A stretch of DNA of 32,699 nucleotides from Desulfococcaceae bacterium HSG8 (GTDB lineage: Bacteria > Desulfobacterota > Desulfobacteria > Desulfobacterales > 4be13): positions 1 through 32,699 of the forward strand of contig JAUCGG010000042.1 in the NCBI GenBank assembly GCA_030378015.1, written 5' to 3'. Positions 8,132 to 16,900 of the stretch are shown here, piece after piece. A model generated the notes under the pieces. It was not told the origin of the DNA. It ran no database searches and worked only from the letters and a program-made list of their open reading frames with translations. The position numbers and the translations under genes are program-made. Within the stretch, counting starts at the first letter, position 1. Each line of letters opens with the position of its first letter.

Positions 8132-8410
8132 CAGTAGATCGGAAACTTTTGCAAACAGTGGATTCCGGGTTAAAATCGGAAGATATTCATCTTCCGATTT
8201 TCCCGGGAATGACGTATTACCGGATGTCAGTTCCGGGGAACCTGACGGCCACAAGGAATGATGAAAGTCCACCGCGACTCCCCCTTTCGTAAAGGGGCCG
8301 GGGGGATTTTTTACCGGGGCTTTCATATAAAATTAAAAAACGGATATTTTTTAATTTTAACCCGGAATCCGCTGTTTACACGGTTAATTCGGAAAGTTTC
8401 TGATCTGCTG
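8132..8410. repeat. Family A MITE-like element, diverged copy
   Basis: The left end CAGTAGATCGGAAAC and the right end GTTTCTGATCTGCTG are inverted and slightly diverged. The inner arms GGATTCCGGGTTAAAAT and TTTTAACCCGGAATCC are intact. The centre carries the CCCCCTTTCGTAAAGGGG block. It fills most of the 357-bp gap 8070-8426, which otherwise holds only the terminator and the next ribosome site. Confidence 0.65.
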
Positions 8411-8426
8411 ACAGAAGGAGAGAATT

Positions 8427-8909
8427 ATGATCAGTCTTGATTTTCTGGAAAAGGTTGAAGTCTTCAAAGGGCTGGATGACGAGCAACTGACTGCTGTTCA
8501 GGCCTGTTGCCAGGAAAAGGGTTTTAAGCAGGGAGATAAACTCTTTAATGAGGGGGAGGATGCCGCACATCTCTACGCAGTGATAGAAGGGCAGGTTGAT
8601 CTGAAGTTTGATTCGTCCGAAGGCTCTGATGTGGACAAAAGCATCCTGTCCTCAGTAACAGAGGCAAAGGCTTTCGGATGGTCCAGTCTGGTGCCGCCCT
8701 ACAAACTGACACTTTCATGTTATTGTGCCAGCAGAAACTGCAAAGTAGCGGAAGTGGACAGCAAGCAGCTTATCGGGCTTTTTGAAAAAGACAATGTACT
8801 CGGATATCGTGTAATGTCGAATCTTTCAGAACTCGTAGGCAGGCGGTTCAATAATCTGCAGAATGAAATCGCAAAGCGCAGAGGGGAAGAAATGATGTCC
8901 AACTGGTAA
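8427..8909 (+). CDS. Cyclic-nucleotide-binding-domain protein without HTH
   Basis: A 160-residue protein made of one Crp/Fnr-type cyclic-nucleotide-binding beta-roll (residues about 10-125: FKGLDDEQL, GDKLFNEGEDAAHLYAVIEGQVDL, then VAEVDSKQL) and a short C-terminal helix. There is no DNA-binding helix-turn-helix, so it is probably a ligand-sensing or protein-partner module, not a transcription factor. The canonical phosphate-binding GExxRxA is not clear: AFGWSSLVPP occupies the site, so the ligand may not be cAMP. AGAAGGAGAG gives a good ribosome site. It is separated from the hnd-like operon by a terminator and a family A element. Confidence 0.8.
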   Translation: MISLDFLEKVEVFKGLDDEQLTAVQACCQEKGFKQGDKLFNEGEDAAHLYAVIEGQVDLKFDSSEGSDVDKSILSSVTEAKAFGWSSLVPPYKLTLSCYCASRNCKVAEVDSKQLIGLFEKDNVLGYRVMSNLSELVGRRFNNLQNEIAKRRGEEMMSNW

Positions 8910-8951
8910 TGTCAGCTTGGAAAAGTCCGTAGTACATCAACTTGTAAATTC

Positions 8952-9050
8952 CTCCCCCCTTTTTTAAAGGGGGGCCGGGGGGGATTTTTGCCGCAACCCC
9001 CTTTTTTAGTAACGTAAAATCCCCCCGGCCCCCTTTAAAAAAGGGGGGAG
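8952..9050. repeat. G/C-tract inverted repeat
   Basis: CTCCCCCCTTTTTTAAAGGG at 8952 and its inverted counterpart ending AAAAAAGGGGGGAG at 9050 flank a 27-base centre. Similar CCCCTTT...AAAGGGG blocks are inserted within the family A copies at 587, 1013 and 8132. Confidence 0.6.
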
Positions 9051-9120
9051 ACGAACTTAAAAAGTGGTGTAGTAGTACACACTTACAAGTTCGTCCCCTT
9101 TCTTAAAGGGCATGGGGCAG

Positions 9121-9329
9121 TTTATATGAAAGCCCGCGGACAACGGAGTTCCAAACTTATAGTTTGGCATTGCGTAAGCGAGCGAAGCGAAGCTTGCGCA
9201 TACACTCCTGCCAAACTGTAAGTTCGGCACTCCGCAGGTCATGGAAGTTTTATATGAAAGCCCGCGGACAACGGAGTGCCAAACTTACAGTTTGGCATTG
9301 CGTAAGCGAGCGAAGCGAAGCTTGCGCAT
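9121..9329. repeat. Family D repeat, two direct copies
   Basis: Units at 9121-9201 and 9249-9329 share TTTATATGAAAGCCCGCGGA, then a CCAAACT...AGTTTGG palindrome, then a GCGTAAGCGAGCGAAGCGAA hairpin ending TTGCGCAT. A further copy lies in reverse orientation at 17714-17795, and a fragment at 32397-32423. Confidence 0.7.
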
Positions 9330-9474
9330 CATGGACCGTTTATATGAAAGGGGGTTCCCGTTCGGCAGGATCAGGGAACGGGAACGGCTTTCATATTTCG
9401 TTGTGACCGCCAGTTCATGGCCGTTTATATGAAAGTCCCGTATAAAAAATCCCTTTAAAAAAGGGGGGACGAAT

Positions 9475-10521
9475 TTACAAGTCGGCCCTTACAGCGACCA
9501 GTTCTGCAACAATGCTGACCGCTATTTCCTCCGGGGTCTCCGCACCGATATTAAGCCCGATTGGAGAATGCACCCTGTCCATGTCCTTGTTTGTAAAACC
9601 TTCTTGCAACAGCTTCTTGTAAATAGCATCCCGTTTTCGCAGGCTCCCGATCATGCCGATATACCCCGCCTCTGTCCTGAGAGCCTGAGCCAGAACAGTT
9701 TTATCATGACTGTGCCCCCTTGTGACAATTACCAGAAAGCTGTCCCGATCCATCTCCGAGTCGGAAAACGCCAGATCAAAAGACGTTAGCACCCTGATCT
9801 CATCAGCATCGCTGAACCTTTCCCGGTTTGCAAATTCTTCCCGGTCATCCAGCACAACCGTGCGGAAATCAACCATCCGGGTCAGGATTGCCACCTGCTG
9901 GGAAACATGACCGGCTCCGAACAGATAGACCGTCCCTGCTGTAAAATAAGGCTCTGCAAGGAACCGTTGGCCTTCAACAGTGAGGACTACCGGGGCTTTT
10001 CCTTTGCGTATGTTTTCCATCAGGGTTTCCCACAGGGACGGCAAAGGAACGAATTCACCAGCACGGGTCTCCCCGTCCGTGATCAGACAGTGACTGACCC
10101 TTTCAATCTCCTGACCTTCTCCCGGCAGCATCGTCACCAGCAATGATTTTTCCTTCTTTTCCAGTGATGATAGGAGATTACGGTATATTTCAAGATTAGT
10201 CTGCCCCGGGTCAATCCGCTCGGTCAGAACCTCCAGGCGCCCGCCGCAAATCACATCCATGCTGTCTGTTGTCTCTGCATCTGTCAGGTCAAACTTTCTG
10301 ATCCGGGCATTACCGTCTCTGAATACATCCTCGGCCCCCTTCATTACCTCAGCTTCCACCCGTCCTCCGCCGATGGTTCCGACGATATTCCCATCCGACA
10401 GGACAAGCATCTTCGTCCCCGCAGTGCGCGGCGTTGATCCGGCATGACTGAGAATAGTTGCCAGCACAACGCTCTCCCCCTGTTCAAGTATCTGGCACAA
10501 AGTTTTTTCCACTTTATTCAT
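9475..10521 (-). CDS. XdhC/CoxI family molybdenum-hydroxylase maturation protein
   Basis: A 348-residue XdhC/CoxI-family protein. Members bind and deliver the sulfurated molybdenum cofactor to xanthine dehydrogenase-like enzymes. The N-terminal domain has ATILSHAGSTPRTAGTKMLV and GTIGGGRVEAEV (about residues 22-61). The C-terminal Rossmann half starts at VYLFGAGHVSQQVA (about 198) and continues with TRGHSHD and GYIGMIGS. GGAAAGGAAG lies seven to eight bases upstream of ATG. No molybdenum hydroxylase gene is in the window, so the client is unknown. It may belong to a selenium-dependent hydroxylase system elsewhere. Confidence 0.85.
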   Translation of the reverse strand: MNKVEKTLCQILEQGESVVLATILSHAGSTPRTAGTKMLVLSDGNIVGTIGGGRVEAEVMKGAEDVFRDGNARIRKFDLTDAETTDSMDVICGGRLEVLTERIDPGQTNLEIYRNLLSSLEKKEKSLLVTMLPGEGQEIERVSHCLITDGETRAGEFVPLPSLWETLMENIRKGKAPVVLTVEGQRFLAEPYFTAGTVYLFGAGHVSQQVAILTRMVDFRTVVLDDREEFANRERFSDADEIRVLTSFDLAFSDSEMDRDSFLVIVTRGHSHDKTVLAQALRTEAGYIGMIGSLRKRDAIYKKLLQEGFTNKDMDRVHSPIGLNIGAETPEEIAVSIVAELVAVRADL

Positions 10522-10929
10522 AAAATTCTTCCTTTCCTGGAGTGGTCAGTAGTCAGTTGCAACAAATATTAGAGATTTATCAATAAATAAAATACTCGTC
10601 CGTTGCTCGCGGGGATTGACAAATCCCCGCCGCGGGTTCGGATTTGTCAATCGTTCGACTGATTCACGCCGAAGCCTAACCGAGCAGGAGATGCCCTTTG
10701 TTTACTCGAATAGGGTATATATCCAGTAGATGGAAATTCCTCCCTTGAGGAGGCGAAGGGGGATAACTCTCTGAAAATACATCCCCCGGCCCCCTTCGAA
10801 GGGGGAGTTTCCATCTACTGATATTTATTTGGACTTCCCTAAGTTCTGATGATCACGCATTACGCATTACGCATTACGCATTACGCATTACGCATTACGC
10901 ATTACGCATCACGTTTCACGTTTCACGTT
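10522..10929. other. Intergenic repeats between XdhC-family gene and rarA
   Basis: It contains a hairpin of GGGATTGACAAATCCCCGCC type (10616-10655), a palindromic element with CAGTAGAT ends (10724-10820) and the start of a heptamer array (10853 on). No gene is visible. Confidence 0.6.
10724..10820. repeat. Palindromic element with CAGTAGAT ends
   Basis: CAGTAGATGGAAATTCCTCC at the left is mirrored by GGGGGAGTTTCCATCTACTG at the right. The terminal CAGTAGAT is the same as that of family A elements, but the body is a GAAGGGGGAT / ATCCCCCGGC inverted repeat. At 97 bp it may be a second non-autonomous element using the same ends. Confidence 0.6.
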
Positions 10930-10947
10930 TCACGTTTCACGTTTCAC
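10853..10947. repeat. Heptamer tandem array at the rarA stop codon
   Basis: About 13.5 units of a 7-bp repeat: first TTACGCA-type units, then TCACGTT-type units. It overlaps the last codons of rarA on the minus strand: the stop TGA (10932-10930) and the terminal residues VKRET are encoded by the repeat. The same heptamer family occurs at 21366-21702. Confidence 0.9.
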
Positions 10948-12264
10948 CTCTCTCCATTTATCAAGCCGCTGTTTTATAATCCTTTCATATCCACGCTCTG
11001 TGGGAAAATAGTATAACTGCCCCCGGAGTCTGTCCGGGAGATATTCCTGAGGGACATATCCGTCTTCAAAATCATGCGCGTATTTATAATTCTTCCCATA
11101 TCCGAGATTTCGCATCAGACCTGTCGGCGCGTTTCGGATATGAAGGGGAACCGGGAGAGAACCTGAACGCTTAACAGCCTCCTTTACTTTTCCGTAAGCC
11201 GCGTAGATGCTGTTGCTCTTGGGCGCAGTAGCGAGATAAACCGCTGCCTGAGCCAGCGCGAGTTCACCTTCAGGGGGCCCGAGAAACTTGAAGGCCTCAG
11301 CCGCGTTCAGTGTTATCCTGAGGGCCTGGGGATCTGCATTCCCCACATCTTCGGATGCAAATCTGACCATCCGCCGGGCCACATATAAAGGATCTTCCCC
11401 GGCAGACAGCATCCGGGCCAGCCAGTAAATCGCTGCATCCGGATCACTTCCCCGCAGGCTTTTGTGAAATGCGGAGATAAGGTTGTAATGTTCTTCACCG
11501 GATTTGTCATAGCGGAGTGCCTGCTGCTGCAAAGCATGTTCCAAAATTCTGAGCGTGATACTCGGGGTTTCCTCATCATGTTCCGACAGAACCAGGGATG
11601 CGGCAATTTCGAGGTTATTCAGCGCTGATCGGGCATCGCCGTCTGAAATGCGTATCAGGTGGGAAAGCGCGTCCTGATCTAAAACAAGATTCATATCTCC
11701 GAATCCCCGTTCCCTGTCCTTAATTGCCCGATTAATAATAGCAGCAATATCATCCGGGGAAAGGGATCTGAGTGTGATCACGCGACATCTGGATAAAAGC
11801 GGCGCTATGACTTCAAAGGAAGGATTTTCAGTGGTCGCGCCGATCAGTGTGATCAGCCCGCTTTCCACATGGTGGAGAAATGCATCCTGCTGGGCTTTAT
11901 TAAAACGGTGGATCTCATCAACAAAGAGGATTGTTCTCTTTCTATAAAGCCGCTGCTGATCCCTGGCTTCTTCAATGACCGCCCGGATCTCTTTTACCCC
12001 GGACAGCACCGCTGAGAAATGGGTAAAATGGGAACGGGTTTCTCGTGCGAATATCCTGGCAAGAGTTGTCTTTCCGCATCCCGGGGGTCCCCAGAGAATC
12101 GTGGAGAAAAGCCTGTCTTTTTCAATAGCATGGCGAATCAGGGTTCCCTGGCCCACAGCATGGCCCTGCCCGGTGAATTCCTCCAGATTTTTCGGACGCA
12201 TCCGTTCCGCTAGGGGACGCTCACCCGCCAAAGCTTTCTGAGCTTGGTATTCAAAAATATCCAA
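10930..12264 (-). CDS. rarA: Replication-associated recombination protein A (MgsA/RarA AAA+ ATPase)
   Basis: A 444-residue AAA+ ATPase of the RarA/MgsA family, which acts at stalled replication forks with single-strand-binding protein. RPKNLEEFTGQGH at about 23-35 is the family opening. Walker A GPPGCGKTT is at 59-67, Walker B ILFVDEIHRF at about 112-121, and sensor 1 GATTENPSF follows. The C-terminal half has the typical tetramerisation region, including DPLYVARRMVRFASED and YAAYGKVKEAV. The length is normal. The last five residues (VKRET) and the stop are drawn from a heptamer repeat array, so the native C-terminus is slightly altered. Confidence 0.93.
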   Translation of the reverse strand: MDIFEYQAQKALAGERPLAERMRPKNLEEFTGQGHAVGQGTLIRHAIEKDRLFSTILWGPPGCGKTTLARIFARETRSHFTHFSAVLSGVKEIRAVIEEARDQQRLYRKRTILFVDEIHRFNKAQQDAFLHHVESGLITLIGATTENPSFEVIAPLLSRCRVITLRSLSPDDIAAIINRAIKDRERGFGDMNLVLDQDALSHLIRISDGDARSALNNLEIAASLVLSEHDEETPSITLRILEHALQQQALRYDKSGEEHYNLISAFHKSLRGSDPDAAIYWLARMLSAGEDPLYVARRMVRFASEDVGNADPQALRITLNAAEAFKFLGPPEGELALAQAAVYLATAPKSNSIYAAYGKVKEAVKRSGSLPVPLHIRNAPTGLMRNLGYGKNYKYAHDFEDGYVPQEYLPDRLRGQLYYFPTERGYERIIKQRLDKWREVKRET

Positions 12265-12887
12265 TTGGCGTTATCCGTTATCTATTTATTTCGAATTCTC
12301 AATAAACCGAGTCCCTGTACTTGTTCCCAGACTCCGTTTGGAAACACACTTGCATGCAAACTCTGCTTGCAGCATCAGGTAAAGCAGACACGCAAAACCG
12401 TGCTTCCTCTGACATCTGACAAGGGTTTTTCCTCCAGGTACCCGTCATTCCACTCATAAGCGAAGTCCGGGTCGTTGTAATATTTTTCCCAGTATTCCTC
12501 TTCCGATACCGCATCTTCTGATCATCTTCCTCGGCATCTTCTCATCATATTTTTCCAGTCCGTCACGGGACAATGTCTGCAAAGCTTCCATATTTCCTCC
12601 TCAGCGGAGAGGTTACAGGTCGGGAACTTTCCGGCCTGCAGCCGGGTTGATCCGATACAAAATTTATCAATGTTATAATTTTTTCTGATCCCTGTCAACA
12701 GATTTTGTCGGCAGTGGTCCGTTGTCCGTGGTCAGTTGCAACGGATAACGGATAACACGGACAACTGACCACTGACTATTCCCTGAAACTCACCGACAGC
12801 ACAGGCCAAATTAAAATGATCAACATGTCACTTGTATTTATATACAGCCTACCCAGGTGTGTCCCACCTTTTGCACAAAGACCGGGC
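12265..12887. other. Degenerate region between rarA and the transposase remnant
   Basis: It holds a diverged GTTCCCAGACTCCG palindrome (12321-12346), the Uma2-like remnant (12375-12591) and a GTGGTCCGTTGTCCGTGGTC repeat with an inverted partner (12713-12780). No intact gene is seen. Confidence 0.6.
12375..12591 (-). pseudogene. Uma2-family endonuclease-like remnant, frameshifted
   Basis: An ATG at 12591 preceded by GAGGAGGAAAT opens MEALQTLSRDGLEKYDEKMP. A +1 shift then brings in SEEEYWEKYYNDPDFAYEWN followed by DGYLEEKPLSD, before a stop at 12377-12375. The second block matches the N-terminal region of Uma2-like proteins (SEEEYW, then YEW-N-G-YLEEKP). The nuclease core is missing. The good ribosome site and broken frame mark a recently decayed gene, truncated next to a palindromic repeat. 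Confidence 0.6.
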
Positions 12888-13520
12888 TTAACTTTCAGTC
12901 GCATTAAGAAAATCTGTGACATCAGCAGACAGATACTTTATCATCTGATAAATTTTTATATAATTTTTTCGAATGCTCTCAGATCTTATGCCGTCATGAT
13001 TTTTTTCCAGACGCCTTAAAATCCTCATCCCGGACTCGGAGTTGGAAGATCGTCTGTATCTTCCCAGACCTTTTTTCTTTAAATACTGCATAGCCTCATT
13101 CCGATGGTTATCAAAAAACTTGCATATCCGGGTGAGATGGTTATTTCCGATCTCACCGATCTGATTTTTCAGGTTTCCGAGTCTGACTTCGGCCTGAGCT
13201 TCTGTATCTGAGTGATCAGATATATTTACGATCTGTCTGATGACAAACCGGAATTCTGAGATAAATCCTCCGTCTTTTTTTTCAATTGCTTCTGTCTGCT
13301 CTCTCTCCTTTTCACTCAGATTCGAAGGTTTTTTTAATAATGACCATCTCAGCTTCCGCAACTCCGAGGCAATTTCCGGCATATCCCCGTCCTGCTCTTT
13401 TTCTCCTGCCGCCTTTAAATTCCTTCTGTGTTCCGGCAGTCCTTTTCTCAGATATTTCCATATGTTTTTCACACTATGAAAATGATCCGCCTGAAATTTT
13501 TCGAGATGTGCGGTTAGGTT
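12888..13520 (-). pseudogene. ISL3-family transposase C-terminal remnant
   Basis: The frame carries, upstream of its first ATG, LEKFQADHFHSVKNIWKYL, which resembles the DRFHVVK motif of the ISL3 DDE transposase domain. LRKLRWSLLKKPSNLSEKER follows and is close to the family LLKNPENLSEEQ block. The remainder is helical. The expected final NxxxEGxNNKIK region is degenerate (RYRRSSNSESGMRILRR). A TAA about 13 codons before the DHFH motif and the absence of the first half of a transposase mark it as a 5'-truncated remnant. No terminal inverted repeats were identified. Confidence 0.7.
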
Positions 13521-13651
13521 TTAGCGGGATTTTCAGATAATTACTGATCATCCTGAAATGACATATAATATATATATAGGTATGGATTCAGCAGAAAAGA
13601 TATGATAGACTGACATCGGAATTCTGATAAACTGCGGAAGGAGGTTGCCGG

Positions 13652-13804
13652 ATGGAAAATTATAAGATTGAAGTCGGAATAAACATAGTGAAATGCGACG
13701 GATCGGAATCGGCTGATCCGAAAATGCATGATGATATATTCAAATGGCTATCGGAAAAGATCACAGTGTCCCAGACCGGAGTTTGGGGAGCGATGGATGA
13801 ATAG
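13652..13804 (+). CDS. Small protein of 50 residues, unknown
   Basis: ATG at 13652 has a near-perfect AAGGAGG ribosome site seven bases upstream. The product MENYKIEVGINIVKCDGSES continues to an acidic, helical end with FKWLSEKITVSQTG. There is no signal peptide or recognised motif. It lies between the transposase remnant and the convergent sensor kinase gene. It could be a small functional gene or the surviving 5' end of a longer one cut by the repeat at about 13805-13880. Confidence 0.5.
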   Translation: MENYKIEVGINIVKCDGSESADPKMHDDIFKWLSEKITVSQTGVWGAMDE

Positions 13805-13855
13805 TCAAAGGTCAAAGGCGTTTTCAAACGGGCGTATTCATAAATTGGGGAGTAA

Positions 13856-13878
13856 TTTTCAGTCCCGGAGGACTGAAA
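13856..13878. repeat. Short palindrome (TTTTCAGTCC / GGACTGAAAA)
   Basis: A perfect 10-bp stem with a 4-base loop just beyond the 3' end of the sensor kinase gene. It has no T-run on the minus strand after the stem, so terminator function is uncertain. The flank ACGGGCGTATTCATAAATTG recurs at 30427 in slightly altered form. Confidence 0.4.
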
Positions 13879-13907
13879 AAAATGAGGTCAGTTCCCTCTG
13901 CAATATA

Positions 13908-16900
13908 TTAAAATATATCGTGATGCTGAATATAACCCCGAAGTGCCTTCAGAACCTCGCTGATATGTCTTTGGAAATCGGGCATCAGACCTCCGGCTTT
14001 TTCCAAGTCTTTTTTTTCGCCGGCCGTTTCCATTTGATGAGCAATGTCAGCCGCCCGGATCGCGCCGATACTCTTTGCAGCGCTTTTTATTGAATGCGCC
14101 ATTCTTTCCACGGTTTTGCTGTCATTTTGTAATATGGCGCGGTTCAGTTCATCCATTTTTTTAGGAAAATTTTTCACAACAGATTTGCATCCTTTCATTA
14201 ATACCTTTTCCTCACCGCCCATTAGCTTCAATGCATAATCCAAGTCAATACACCCGGATTTTTCTTTTTGCGTTGTTTTTTCTTTGCAGATATGGGCTAT
14301 CGCATTCAGCAGTTCTTTGGCGTCTATGGGTTTAGGGACGTATTCGTCCATACCGGCCTGCAAAAATTTTTCACGGTCTCCTTTAAGCACATGGGCTGTT
14401 AAAGCAATGATGGGGATGCTGCCAGCTTCCGAATCTTCAAGGTTTCTGATTCTCCGGGTTGCCTCCAGGCCGTCCATCACAGGCATCTGAACATCCATGA
14501 GTACAACATCGAATTTTTTCTGCCTGACAGCTTCCAGTGCCTCTTTGCCATTTTCCACGACCTGAACCGTATGCCCCTGTTTTTCAAGAAAAGGAGCGAT
14601 GATTTCCTGGTTCACATCAAAATCTTCCGCCAGCAGGATATGAAACTTTCTTTGCGGTTCGCTCACATTCGACCCAATGGGAATCCCTGCGCGTTGTTTT
14701 TCAAACTCCTCAATCTCCTCCGGTTTAATAAGATCGAACCGGGCAGTGAAAAAGAAGGTGCTGCCTCTGCCCGGTTCGCTTTCAGTCCATATTTTTCCTC
14801 CCATGAGGCGGACAAATGCCCTGCAGATAGTCAGCCCCAGTCCGGCGCCGCCGTATTTTCTTGTGTAGGAGCCATCTGACTGGGTGAATGCTTCAAAAAT
14901 GGTCTCCAGCTTATTCCCCGGGATTCCGATCCCGGTATCCTTTACCATAAAAAGAAGCGTAATTATCTGCGATGATGATTTCTCACCTCCGATCTGATCT
15001 TCTCCGCTCTTTCCCGTGGCACCGACATAAAGCGATATTTCACCGGCTTCAGTAAATTTCACAGCATTGCCAACAAGATTAACGATGATCTGGCGCAATC
15101 GGTGCGGATCACCCATGAGGCAGACAGGAAGCTGCTCTGCTATTTTGTATGATATCGTGAGGCCTTTCCGTTTTGCCTGGTAAGTGAGAATGGCAACAGC
15201 GTCATTTAATACCCGGTTCAAATCAAATGGGACAGCTTCAAGGCTGAGTTTTTCCGCCTCAATTTTGGAAAAGTCCAAAATATTGTCAATCAGGGCAAGG
15301 AGATGATCAGACGCCCTGCGCACAGTTTGCAGATACTTCCGCTGTTCACGGTTCAACTGAGTTTCGAGCGTCATACCTGTCATGCCGATAATGGCGTTCA
15401 TGGGAGTGCGGATTTCATGGCTCATGGCGGCAAGAAATTCGCCCTTGGCGCGGTTTGCATCTTCGGCGATTTTTTTCGCCTGCCTGAACACCTCTTCAGC
15501 ATGCTTACGTTCAGAAATATCTTTAAATGATCCCTGGATATAAAGCAGCTTTCCGTTTGAATCCCTGATCGCCCGACCGCTGACAGATGCCCAGAGTACG
15601 GTGCTGTCTTTGCGGCACATCTGCACTTCAAAACCTGATACCTGGCCATCCTGTTCGAGAATGGCGATAAATTCCTTCCGCTGTTCAGGATTCACGTAAA
15701 TCTGCGTTGCAATATTGAGGATTACTGAAAACATTTCATCAGGAGACTCATATCCCAATATCCTCGCCATTGCAGGATTTGCACTCAGCAGGCGGTTATC
15801 AGGCGTACTTTGAAAAATACCGTCAACCGAGTTTTCAAAGATGTCCCGGTATTTCTCTTCAGACTCCCGCAATTTTCGTTCAATATCTCTTCGTTCCCGG
15901 ATCTCCTGTTCCAACATTTTCAGGGTTTTTTCCTGTTCATCGCTTTTCTGATGAAGCGCCCGGGTTCTTTCTATGACGTTCTGTTCAAGGGTTTTATTGT
16001 ATTCTTCCAATTGCTTGTATGAATGCTTCAGCTTGCAGACCATGTCATTAAACGAGGCAGCAAGAACACCGATCTCATCATTCCTCACAATATCGGTTTG
16101 CGCTGTAAAATCGCCGTCCTTAATTTTTAAAGAAGCCTCGTAGAGCTTTTTCATGGGGTAAATAATGTTTCTGATAAAATACAGCATGGTTATCAGTGTC
16201 GAAACGATCAGAAATCCGAGGGTGATCCATGTCAGTAACGTGGTCATGCGTTTTACAGTGGAGTTTATTGCTTTGCGGGTTTCCCGGACAGAGGATAAAA
16301 TATCTGCCTCCGGGGCCGCGGTTCCGAGGCTCCATCCGGTTGAAGGCATGGGATAGAAGGAAACCAGATAGGGGGCGTTCCCGAGATCCAGGGGAAAGAC
16401 GCCGCTTTCTCCTTTAATCATTTTCCGGGTAAGTTCCCTGACTTTGGAATACGTCGTATCAGACAGCCTGATCATGGGATATCTCAGGGGGCTGAGATTT
16501 GATTTTCCTGTTCTGATGCCGAACAATCCGAGCCGATCCAGGGGAAATGCAATGATACCGCCTGCTCCGTCAATGAGAAAAGAAAATTCGTTTCTCAGCC
16601 CTTTTCCATTTGCTTTTTTCGGATTTTCAGAATCGTTAAGGATGGTGTTCACCATGGTTTCCAGTGTGATATCAATGCCGCACACACCTGAAAAATGACC
16701 AGCGTCGCTGTAAACCGGGGTCGTCGCGGTGGTCATTAATCCTTGTCCCCCGGGGTCCTGATAGATTTCAGTCCATAATGTCTTTTGCTCCGGATTGTTT
16801 TCAGGGGTCGCAATCCGGAAGAACCGGTATTCCCTGATGTCATATTCCTTTACCGGCGGTAAATAGTTGATAAGCGGTACATTGGGGTAGTATCGGGTAA

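Larger units (their letters stand above)
8910..9474. other. Repeat-filled intergenic region
   Basis: It separates the cNMP-domain gene from the convergent XdhC-family gene. It contains a G/C-tract inverted repeat (8952-9050) and two direct copies of the family D repeat (9121-9201 and 9249-9329), followed by short TATATGAAAG-type pieces. No coding signal is seen. Confidence 0.65.

Noticed and set aside
10853..10947. CRISPR or phase-variation tract
   Set aside because: Pure 7-bp tandem units without spacers. It lies at the 3' end of rarA, not in a promoter or 5' coding region, so contingency switching is unlikely.
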